Positions 1-4,598 of a stretch of 6,914 nucleotides of DNA are shown here, piece after piece (positions within the stretch are counted from its first letter, which is position 1; each line of letters opens with the position of its first letter). The notes beneath the pieces are model-generated. The model made no database searches, was not told the DNA's origin, and saw nothing but the letters and a program-made list of their open reading frames with translations. Made by a program: the position numbers and the translations under genes. This DNA comes from an uncultured Coriobacteriaceae bacterium (GTDB lineage Bacteria; Actinomycetota; Coriobacteriia; Coriobacteriales; UMGS124): assembly GCA_902783515.1 (NCBI GenBank), contig CACZRK010000464.1, forward strand, positions 1 through 6,914, in the 5' to 3' direction.

Positions 1-1013
1 ACGTCGGTCTGCATCATGAGGCGGTACATCGTGGGCGGGCAGCACAGCGTGGTGATGCGGTACTTCGTGATGAGGTCCAGGATGTCGTCGGCGTGGAAGC
101 GGTCAAAGTCGTACGTGAACACGCACGCCTCCATCGTCCACTGCCCGTAGAACTTGCCCCACACGGCCTTGCCCCAGCCGGTGTCGGCGATCGTGAAGTG
201 CACGCCGCCGTCGGAGACCACGTTGTGCCAGTGCTTGGCCGTCACGGTGTGCGCGAGGGCGTACGTGCCGTTGTGCAGGACCATCTTCGGGTTGCCCGAG
301 GTGCCGCTGGAGAAGTACATGAGCATCGGGTCGTGGATCGTGCCCGGGACGCGCTCCAGGCCCTCGGGGGCGTTGCGCACGCCGGTGTTGAAGTCAACCC
401 AGCCGGGGCGGTCGCAGGCGAGCTCGCAGACGTGCTCGGGGCCGGAGAGCCACGCGTCGCGGTCGTTGGGGCCCTCGGCGCCGTCGAGCGTCTCGGACAT
501 GCCGGCGCCGCCGCCGTTCACGATGATGCGGGTCTTGAGCTCAGGGCACTCGTCGGCGACGTTGTCCGTGACGTGCGCGATGCTGCCGGCGTTCGTGCAG
601 ATGATCGCCTTGATGGAGGCGGACTGCAGGCGGTACGCCAGGTCGTGCTCGCGCAGCATGAAGGTCGCCGGGACCATCACGGCGCCCAGCTTCTGGAGCG
701 CCAGCGCGATGAACCAGAACTGGTAGTGGCGGCGGACGATGACCATGACCATGTCGCCCTTGCCGATGCCCTGCGCGCGCAGGAAGTTGGCGGTCTTCTC
801 CGACCAGCGCTTCATGTCGCCGAAGGAGAAGCGGTGCTCCTCGCCCTCCGGGTTGCACCAGATCATCGCGGGGCGGTCGGGCTCGGCCGTCGCGATGTCG
901 TCCACGACGTCGTAGGCCCAGTTGAAGTCCTCGGGGTAGTGCAGCTTGATGTCGGTCAGCTGACCCTTGTCGTTGTAGGTCTCGTCGACGTAGCGCAGGT
1001 TGATGTTCCTCAT
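1..1013 (-). CDS. AMP-forming acyl-CoA synthetase, N-terminal 337 residues (C-terminus outside window)
   Basis: ANL-superfamily enzyme that activates a carboxylic acid with ATP to an acyl-adenylate and then transfers it to CoA, in the cytoplasm. The reading frame is open from the start codon to the left edge. The ATP-binding P-loop SSGTSGNPK lies at residues 235-243, preceded by MLMYF. The later motif DTGWGKAVWGKFYGQW begins at residue 277. The N-terminal half (FSFGDMKRWSEKTANFLRAQ, then LQKLGAVMVPATFMLREHD) matches the medium-chain/acetyl-CoA synthetase-like group. The family is usually about 550 residues, so the C-terminal lid with the catalytic lysine lies beyond the window. The chosen ATG at 1013 sits 12 bases after AAAGGA. 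An in-frame ATG at 1025 directly abuts that AAAGGA and is less likely. The gene lies downstream of the XRE-cupin regulator gene on the same strand, so control by that protein is likely. The substrate cannot be told; a short- to medium-chain, branched or aromatic acid is possible. Confidence 0.9.
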   Translation of the reverse strand, partial: MRNINLRYVDETYNDKGQLTDIKLHYPEDFNWAYDVVDDIATAEPDRPAMIWCNPEGEEHRFSFGDMKRWSEKTANFLRAQGIGKGDMVMVIVRRHYQFWFIALALQKLGAVMVPATFMLREHDLAYRLQSASIKAIICTNAGSIAHVTDNVADECPELKTRIIVNGGGAGMSETLDGAEGPNDRDAWLSGPEHVCELACDRPGWVDFNTGVRNAPEGLERVPGTIHDPMLMYFSSGTSGNPKMVLHNGTYALAHTVTAKHWHNVVSDGGVHFTIADTGWGKAVWGKFYGQWTMEACVFTYDFDRFHADDILDLITKYRITTLCCPPTMYRLMMQTD

Positions 1014-1199
1014 GGTGTTCAGCATTCCTTTGCGTGGGTGGTCGCGCGCCGAGGGGGCGCGCGGATGGCGGGCAGGGGGACTCTTCGCGCAGACCGCGTC
1101 GATGAAACCGCGGCATGCGACGCCCACCCGTCGCGCACGACGGGCAGGGTGCGTCACGGCATCGCCGACGACGCCTCGGGTCGAGGCGCCAGGCGATGC
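1014..1199 (-). promoter_or_regulatory. Structured leader between the regulator and acyl-CoA synthetase genes
   Basis: This 186-base gap precedes the synthetase gene and contains three successive inverted repeats. The first is the nested hairpin at 1158-1200, listed separately. The second is CCCGTCG (1127-1133) pairing with CGACGGG (1138-1144) around a CGCA loop, with an outer GACGC/GCGTC pair at 1119-1123 and 1151-1155. The third is CGCGCGCC (1043-1050) pairing with GGCGCGCG (1056-1063) around a five-base loop, 12 bases from the AAAGGA ribosome binding site. Short GC hairpins arise by chance in DNA this rich in G and C, so only the nested one is individually convincing. The arrangement could uncouple synthetase expression from the regulator gene through attenuation, mRNA processing or stabilisation. 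I recognise no known riboswitch and see no clear promoter here. Confidence 0.4.
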
Positions 1200-1200
1200 C
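1158..1200 (-). terminator. Nested hairpin directly after the XRE-cupin stop codon
   Basis: GGCATCGCC (1158-1166) and GGCGATGCC (1192-1200) form a perfect 9-bp outer stem. CGCCTCG (1172-1178) and CGAGGCG (1182-1188) form a perfect 7-bp inner stem with a GGT loop on the plus strand. The internal loop is 5 by 3 bases. On the minus strand the hairpin begins with the last base of the TAG stop codon. No T-run follows, so it is not a classical intrinsic terminator. It may be a Rho-independent terminator of the U-poor type, a partial terminator, or a 3'-end stabiliser inside an operon transcript. Confidence 0.5.
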
Positions 1201-1859
1201 TAGATAATCTCCCGCGTCGTACGCCTGCCCTGCTGGAACTGCTGGGCCACGTGATACTCGGAGGGGCCCTCCTCCTCGCGCGGGCGAAGGACGATCGCGA
1301 GCAGGACGCAGGGCTCGCCGTCCAGCGCCGCGAGGCCGTGGCCGCGGCCGGAGTCGTACATGACGCTGTCGCCGGGGTTCAGGTCCTCGATGCGGCCTTC
1401 GTAGGAGAAGCGCACGCGGCCCTTCAGGACGTAGTCAAACTCCTGCCCCTTGTGATACGAGAGGTGCGGCGCGTCAAGCTCGTCCGCCATGTAGGGGATG
1501 GTCACGTAGAACGGCTCGGCGAGCTTGTTCTTGAACAGCGGCGCCTTGTGCAGGTACTGGTAGCCGTTGTAGCGCTTCGTGACCGCCAGCCCGTCGCCGG
1601 CGCGCATGAGCTCATACCCCGAGAGGTGCGGGTTCTCGCCGGTCATCAGCTCGATGACGTCCACGCCGAGGCGTGCGGCGCACTTGTACATGAACGTGAA
1701 CGAGAGGTCCTTGGTGCCGGACTCCTGGGCGACGTACTCCTCCACGGAGCGCCCGGTCGCGCGCGCCATGTCCTCCACCGAGATGCCCATGTCCTCGCGA
1801 AGGGCGCGAATTCGGCCCGCGACCTCCTTGATGTTGGCCTCAACAGGTTCGACGGCCAT
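1200..1859 (-). CDS. XRE-family transcriptional regulator with C-terminal cupin sensor domain
   Basis: Cytoplasmic DNA-binding regulator of 219 residues, the usual length for HTH_3 plus cupin_2 proteins. The helix-turn-helix covers about residues 9-72 (IRALREDMGISVEDMARATG, then the YVAQESG recognition region and LGVDVIELMTG). The cupin barrel covers about residues 115-195. Cupin motif 1 is seen as HKGQEFDYVLKGRV (136-149), with H136 and E140 in ligand or metal positions. Motif 2 is LNPGDSVMYDSGRGHGLAAL (160-179), with H174. The ATG at 1859 follows AAAGGGAGGT with good spacing, which settles the start. Proteins of this class typically bind a small metabolite in the cupin and control their own gene and neighbours. 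Here the downstream acyl-CoA synthetase gene is the obvious target, so a carboxylic acid or acyl-CoA effector is a reasonable inference, not shown. The HAD gene is transcribed away from it across a shared upstream region. Confidence 0.92.
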   Translation of the reverse strand: MAVEPVEANIKEVAGRIRALREDMGISVEDMARATGRSVEEYVAQESGTKDLSFTFMYKCAARLGVDVIELMTGENPHLSGYELMRAGDGLAVTKRYNGYQYLHKAPLFKNKLAEPFYVTIPYMADELDAPHLSYHKGQEFDYVLKGRVRFSYEGRIEDLNPGDSVMYDSGRGHGLAALDGEPCVLLAIVLRPREEEGPSEYHVAQQFQQGRRTTREII

Positions 1860-1891
1860 AGCGCTACCTCCCTTTCGTGCTCGAGGACGAT

Positions 1892-1907
1892 GCCGCCCGC
1901 GGGCGGC
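1892..1907. repeat. Perfect 16-bp palindrome in the XRE-cupin leader
   Basis: GCCGCCCGCGGGCGGC equals its own reverse complement. It lies 32 bases upstream of the regulator start codon, just before the ribosome binding site. In RNA it would form a GC-only hairpin close to the translation start. It could instead be a protein-binding site. A second perfect palindrome, CGCGTGCACGCG, lies at 1922-1933. CACGCGGGTGCG is directly repeated at 1928-1939 and 1966-1977. Some of this may simply reflect base composition. Confidence 0.5.
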
Positions 1908-1995
1908 CGGCTGCGTTTGCGCGCGTGCACGCGGGTGCGCGGGTACGCGCGGCAGCGCACGCGGCCACGCGGGTGCGTCAAACGCATTGCGGGCC

Positions 1996-2026
1996 AGTGT
2001 AGCGCACCGCGCGAGACGCATGCGAA
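1996..2026 (-). promoter_or_regulatory. Candidate promoter of the XRE-cupin gene
   Basis: On the minus strand TACACT (complement of 1996-2001) resembles a -10 box. TTCGCA (complement of 2021-2026) is a weak -35 box at a 19-base spacing. Transcription would start near 1989, giving a leader of about 130 bases that includes the palindromes at 1892-1933. The match is modest; this is a candidate only. Confidence 0.3.
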
Positions 2027-2049
2027 TCACCAAGATGTCTTGACGAATC
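2017..2049. promoter_or_regulatory. Candidate operator in the divergent promoter region
   Basis: CGCATGCG at 2017-2024 is a perfect 8-bp palindrome. CAAGA-TG-TCTTG at 2031-2042 is an inverted repeat with a two-base centre. CGAATC occurs at 2023-2028 and again at 2044-2049, 21 bases apart (two helical turns), flanking that inverted repeat. Placed over the candidate -35 region of the XRE-cupin promoter and upstream of the HAD promoter, it is the best autoregulatory site visible for the XRE-cupin protein. Binding is inferred. Confidence 0.35.
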
Positions 2050-2080
2050 GCTGACGCCCGTCGACGACACACCGCACGCG

Positions 2081-2086
2081 TACAAT
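2081..2086 (+). promoter_or_regulatory. Candidate -10 box for the HAD-VanZ operon
   Basis: TACAAT is a five-of-six match to the consensus -10 box and stands out in the GC-rich surroundings. It lies 85 bases upstream of the GTG start of the HAD gene. No good -35 hexamer sits 16-18 bases upstream. TTGACG at 2040-2045 is too far away (35 bases), so activator dependence or a chance match are both possible. Confidence 0.35.
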
Positions 2087-2170
2087 GGGTCGCCGCGCGC
2101 ACGGCGACGATCCGGGCGCATGTGACGAGGGCGGCGGACAGCATGCAGCGGACAGCGGAGGGATGACAGG

Positions 2171-3115
2171 GTGACGGAGCTTGCGAGTGACGCGCGCGAA
2201 GGCGCGATGCGCGGGGGTGGCCAGCGCGGGGGCGCAGCGAGGGAAGCGGGCGCACGTGGGCGTGCGACGGACGGCGGGGTGGACGGCCTTCTCGACGGCA
2301 AGGGTGCCGTGCGCGGCGAGCGTGCGGGCAGCGTGACGATCCGCATCCCCGGCGCACCCGGCAAGCCCGACGGGAGGCGCGCCGTCACCGGCGTCGTCTT
2401 TGACATGGACGGCCTGATGTTTGACACGCAGGTCGTGTGGGACCGACTCTGGACGCCCGCGCTGGCGCCGTACGGCCTCGCCCCGAACCCGGACTTCATC
2501 CGTGAGATGCGCGGCACGACCGGCAACGCGACGTTCGCCGGGCTGCGACGCCACTTCGGCGACGACGTGCCCGCCGCGCAGATCTACGATGACCTGCGCT
2601 CCCTCGCGGCCGCCGAGTTCGTCGAGCACCCCGCGCCCGCAAAGCCCGGTCTCTTCACCCTGCTCGAACGCCTCCGCGCCCTCGACGTCCCGCGCGCGGT
2701 CGCCTCGTCCAGCCCGCGCGCGATGATCCTCGCCAACCTGCGCACCTCGGGCGCGGCGGCGTACTTTGACGACGCCGACGTCGTCTGCGGCCAGGACGTC
2801 GCGCGCTCCAAGCCCGCGCCCGACATCTTCCTGGAGGCTGCGCGGCGCCTGGGGTCCGACCCCGCGTCGACCGTCGTGCTGGAGGACAGCTTCCAGGGCG
2901 TCCGCGCCGGCGCCGCGGGCGGGTTCGTCACGATCATGGTCCCCGACCTGCAGCAGCCCGACGACGAGATCCGCGCCCTCGCCACCTGCGTCTGCCCGTC
3001 GCTCACCGAGGTCGCCGCGCTCCTGGGCGCCCCCGACGCGAGCGGCACGCGAGGCGTGGGCGTCCGGGGCACCGAGGGCGCAGAAGACGGCACGGCATGC
3101 GGGGCGGGCCGATGA
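2171..3115 (+). CDS. HAD-superfamily hydrolase (beta-phosphoglucomutase/phosphatase-like subfamily IA)
   Basis: Cytoplasmic Mg2+-dependent phosphotransferase or phosphatase. All four HAD motifs are present. Motif I is VVFDMDGLMFDT, with nucleophile D78 and acid/base D80. Motif II is AVASSSPR (serine 179 or 180). Motif III is K214 in SKPAPDIF. Motif IV is VVLEDS (E238, D239), followed by GVRAG (243-247). The cap domain spans roughly residues 90-165. DMDGLMFDT is the pattern of the beta-phosphoglucomutase/DOG-phosphatase group; the substrate cannot be told. The GTG at 2171 has GGAGGG 8 bases upstream and is chosen for that reason. It gives 314 residues, longer than the usual 215-230, because of a Gly/Arg/Ala-rich N-terminal stretch of about 70 residues and a low-complexity tail after residue 285. 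A GTG at 2333 would remove most of the extension but lacks a ribosome binding site. The stop overlaps the start of the VanZ gene. Confidence 0.88.
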   Translation: MTELASDAREGAMRGGGQRGGAAREAGARGRATDGGVDGLLDGKGAVRGERAGSVTIRIPGAPGKPDGRRAVTGVVFDMDGLMFDTQVVWDRLWTPALAPYGLAPNPDFIREMRGTTGNATFAGLRRHFGDDVPAAQIYDDLRSLAAAEFVEHPAPAKPGLFTLLERLRALDVPRAVASSSPRAMILANLRTSGAAAYFDDADVVCGQDVARSKPAPDIFLEAARRLGSDPASTVVLEDSFQGVRAGAAGGFVTIMVPDLQQPDDEIRALATCVCPSLTEVAALLGAPDASGTRGVGVRGTEGAEDGTACGAGR

Positions 3116-3711
3116 GCGCGCGCACGAGCGGGACGGAGCCGGGACGCGCTGCCGGCGGACCCGCTGGCGACCATGGCGGCACGCGGAGCGGCACTCGGGG
3201 CGGATGGCGCTCCATCGTCTCGCTGCCCTGGCTCGCCCTCATGCTCCTCATGATCGCGTGCGTCTGGGGGAACTCGCTCGTGCCGGGCAGCGAGTCCGGC
3301 GGCATGAGCATGCAGGTCGTGACGGGCGTGCAGGACGTGCTCCGGGCGATCGGCCTTCCGAGCGACTGGGTCACCCAGTTCGTCGTGCGCAAGACCGCCC
3401 ACTTCACGGAGTACCTCGTGCTCGCGCTCGTGACCATGCAGGCGCTGCGGCCGCACCGCGCGGGCGGTGACGCGGCGGCGAGCGGCAGTCGACGCACGCA
3501 GGTGATGCTGGCGATCATGACGGCGGTCGTGCTCGTCGGCGTCCCGTCCATAGACGAGGGCATCATCCAGCGCTTCCTGACCGTCGGAAGGTCCAGCCAG
3601 CTGCGCGACGTCCTCATTGACTGCTCCGGCGCGGCGACGGGCGTGCTGCTCACCCTGCTGGTGAGTCACCTTCGCCGGCGGCGTGCGCGCGCAGGCGATG
3701 CCCGCGGGTGA
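3112..3711 (+). CDS. VanZ-family integral membrane protein
   Basis: A 199-residue protein with a polar N-terminal tail and about four membrane segments: near residues 35-53 (starting IVSLPWLALMLLMIACVWG), 98-112, 132-145 and 172-186. VanZ-family signatures are clear: NSLVPGSESGG after the first segment, RKTAHFTEY (93-101) and the SIDEGIIQRFLTVGR to QLRDVLIDCSGAATG block (146-177). That block corresponds to the family's D..HQ.F.PGR..DV.ID pattern. VanZ itself gives low-level teicoplanin resistance in enterococci by an unknown mechanism; most chromosomal homologues have no known role. The ATG at 3112 overlaps the TGA of the HAD gene as ATGA, which indicates translational coupling. An in-frame ATG at 3097 would overlap the HAD gene more and lacks a better ribosome binding site. 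I infer a cell-envelope role only from the family. Confidence 0.86.
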   Translation: MSARTSGTEPGRAAGGPAGDHGGTRSGTRGGWRSIVSLPWLALMLLMIACVWGNSLVPGSESGGMSMQVVTGVQDVLRAIGLPSDWVTQFVVRKTAHFTEYLVLALVTMQALRPHRAGGDAAASGSRRTQVMLAIMTAVVLVGVPSIDEGIIQRFLTVGRSSQLRDVLIDCSGAATGVLLTLLVSHLRRRRARAGDARG

Positions 3712-3815
3712 CGGGCGGGCGGCGCACCTCGCGGGGACGGCGGCCTTGCGAGCGCCGGTTTCTCATGCGGACGCCGATTGCGCGCACGGAAGCTCCCGGA
3801 GACGACCCGAGAGGC

Positions 3816-3863
3816 GCCTGACCGCACAGGGGACGTTTTAAAACGGCGCGCGTGAGGTCAGGC
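3816..3863. repeat. 48-base hairpin with an AT-rich central palindrome
   Basis: GCCTGACC (3816-3823) pairs with GGTCAGGC (3856-3863). CAC (3825-3827) pairs with GTG (3852-3854) inside it. The centre is CGTTTTAAAACG (3834-3845), a perfect 12-bp palindrome, flanked by symmetrical six-base internal loops. The run TTTTAAAA is striking in this GC-rich DNA. It could be the VanZ transcript terminator, a cruciform, or a binding site for a dimeric regulator. The left arm region (TGACCGCAC, 3819-3827) can alternatively pair with GTGCGGTCA at 3882-3890. Confidence 0.5.
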
Positions 3864-3874
3864 TGTCGAGAAAC

Positions 3875-3908
3875 CCGACCCGTGCGGTCACGCCTCGGCT
3901 TTTCCTGC
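3875..3908 (+). repeat. Partial duplicate of the terminator 5' arm (copy 1)
   Basis: CCGACCCGTGCGGTCACGC (3875-3893) recurs exactly at 4023-4041. CTTTTCCTGC (3899-3908) recurs exactly at 4047-4056. The five bases between differ completely (CTCGG against GCGCC). This gives 29 of 34 identities at a constant offset of 148. Copy 1 lacks the CACGGGTCGGTTTTT arm that completes the hairpin in copy 2, so it is not a full terminator. It can still form a short GTCACG/CGTGAC stem (3887-3892 with 3910-3915). Confidence 0.7.
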
Positions 3909-4017
3909 TCGTGACTTCCTGAGTTCGAGAGGCTCTCACATTACGGAGGTAGTCTAGGCTGCGGTGATACCGTACCTGCACTTCGTACTACGGTCTTGGG
4001 CCCGCCGACAGCGCGCA

Positions 4018-4081
4018 AAAAACCGACCCGTGCGGTCACGCGCGCCCTTTTCCTGCGCGGCGACCTCACGGGTCGGTTTTT
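4018..4081. terminator. Strong bidirectional intrinsic terminator
   Basis: AAAAACCGACCCGTG (4018-4032) and CACGGGTCGGTTTTT (4067-4081) form a perfect 15-bp inverted repeat, with the A-run and T-run giving a U-tail on either strand. Further pairing inside (GGTC with GACC, and CGCGC with GCGCG) extends the stem around a loop containing TTTTCC. It lies between convergent genes and can end the minus-strand LuxR transcript (137 bases after its stop) and any plus-strand transcript coming through from VanZ. Confidence 0.93.
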
Positions 4082-4096
4082 CGTGCATCCCAGGCT

Positions 4097-4156
4097 CCCC
4101 ACCCTCGCTCGCGCGCCGGGCGCCCCACCCTCGCGCGGCGGGCACCCCACCCTCGC
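4097..4156. repeat. Three-copy GC-rich direct repeat
   Basis: CCCCACCCTCGC occurs exactly at 4097-4108, 4123-4134 and 4145-4156, at spacings of 26 and 22 bases. The bases between are also similar (GCGCG followed by C/GGGC), so the unit looks like a degenerate 22-26 base tandem repeat. It lies in the 3' untranslated part of the LuxR transcript, where the RNA would read GCGAGGGUGGGG three times. Function unknown. Confidence 0.75.
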
Positions 4157-4218
4157 GCGCGCGGGGGAAGCGCCCCGTACCCGCGGGCTCGTGGCGCTCG
4201 CGCGTCCTCCGCGGATCG

Positions 4219-4485
4219 CTACCGCGAACGCGCGGCCTGCTCGAGCCTGGCCTTCTCGACGAGCTCGAGCACCGCCTCGCGCGAGTGCGCGTCCAGCTTA
4301 CGGTGGATGTGGAGCAGGTGCGTCTTCACCGTGTTGTGCGAGACGTACAGAGCCTCCTCGATACGCCGAGAGCCTCGCGCCTCCACGAGCAGCTCAAGGA
4401 TCTCGGCTTCGCGAGCCGTCAGGCCATGGTCGCGCGCGACGAGCTCGCACGCACGGACGACGTCAGCTGGCAAGGATGTCTGCAC
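4219..4485 (-). CDS. Single-domain LuxR-type DNA-binding protein
   Basis: An 88-residue protein that is almost entirely a GerE/LuxR helix-turn-helix domain. The core reads LTAREAEILELLVEARGSRR, then IEEALYVSHNTVKTHLLHI and HRKLDAHSREAVLELVE. The recognition helix is in SHNTVKTHLLHI. There is no receiver, autoinducer-binding or membrane domain, unlike full-length family members (about 200-500 residues). I choose the GTG at 4485 because AAGGAG (complement of 4492-4497) sits six bases upstream. An ATG at 4512 would add nine residues, but has no ribosome binding site and would put the AAGGAG inside the coding region. The sequence style resembles the C-terminal DNA-binding domain of the large membrane-LuxR proteins of Coriobacteriia, so it may be a descendant of such a domain. 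It lies 113 bases after hcp on the same strand and may regulate or report on it. Effector and targets are unknown. Confidence 0.8.
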   Translation of the reverse strand: MQTSLPADVVRACELVARDHGLTAREAEILELLVEARGSRRIEEALYVSHNTVKTHLLHIHRKLDAHSREAVLELVEKARLEQAARSR

Positions 4486-4491
4486 GATACG

Positions 4492-4497
4492 CTCCTT
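4492..4497 (-). promoter_or_regulatory. Ribosome binding site fixing the LuxR start
   Basis: CTCCTT on the plus strand reads AAGGAG on the coding strand, six bases from the GTG at 4485. No comparable motif precedes the ATG at 4512, so this decides the start in favour of the shorter 88-residue protein. Confidence 0.75.
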
Positions 4498-4540
4498 AGG
4501 TATCGGACGCATCCGCGCGGACGCGTCACGAGCTGCCTCG

Positions 4541-4587
4541 CACCGGGCGACCCGCGGTGCCGGCGTCCCTTCGAGGGGGGCGCCGGC
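4541..4587 (-). terminator. Two tandem hairpins between hcp and the LuxR gene
   Basis: GCCGGCG (4559-4565) pairs perfectly with CGCCGGC (4581-4587), and the stem continues by a T-G wobble and CCC/GGG pairs. Next to it, CACCG (4541-4545) pairs with CGGTG (4555-4559), with CGGG/CCCG as an alternative inner stem. No T-run follows on the minus strand. It may act as a weak terminator or mRNA 3'-end stabiliser after hcp, allowing some read-through into the LuxR gene. Confidence 0.45.
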
Positions 4588-4598
4588 TCGCGCAGCGC

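Larger units (their letters stand above)
1860..2170. promoter_or_regulatory. Divergent promoter region between the XRE-cupin and HAD genes
   Basis: This 311-base gap separates two divergently transcribed genes and should hold both promoters. It splits into a very GC-rich part next to the XRE-cupin gene (1890-1980), full of palindromes, and a less GC-rich central part (about 1980-2090) with promoter-like hexamers. The part nearest the HAD gene (2091-2156) contains only a 9-base direct repeat GCGGACAGC at 2134-2142 and 2148-2156. I find no RNA gene and no credible small coding sequence here. Confidence 0.6.
3712..4218. other. Convergent intergenic region without a credible gene
   Basis: This 507-base region separates the plus-strand VanZ gene from the minus-strand LuxR gene. 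Open frames crossing it run through the terminator hairpin, have no ribosome binding site at a usable distance and resemble no family I know. GGAGG at 3945-3949 is followed by a GTG only 14 bases later. It contains the hairpin, repeat and terminator entries listed separately. No tRNA or familiar structured RNA was recognised. The size and structure leave room for an unannotated small RNA ending at the terminator. Confidence 0.6.

Noticed and set aside
93..2054. Plus-strand open frame of 653 codons
   Set aside because: It is antisense to the acyl-CoA synthetase and XRE-cupin genes. It is rich in Arg, Val, His and Ala with no family motifs, as expected of a shadow frame in GC-rich DNA.
2040..2086. 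TTGACG (2040-2045) with TACAAT (2081-2086) as one sigma-70 promoter
   Set aside because: The spacer is 35 bases, about twice the workable length. Only the -10 candidate was kept.
1860..2357. N-terminal extension of the XRE-cupin frame across the divergent region
   Set aside because: It would run through the promoter region and into the HAD gene on the other strand. The ATG at 1859 has a near-perfect ribosome binding site and gives the normal length.
3905..3960. Possible tRNA because of GTTCGAGA-like T-loop sequence
   Set aside because: No matching T-stem, anticodon arm or acceptor stem could be built around it.
3941..4150. Small minus-strand open frames overlapping the bidirectional terminator
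   Set aside because: They are built from the terminator stem and the CCCCACCCTCGC repeats, have no ribosome binding site and show no recognisable motif.
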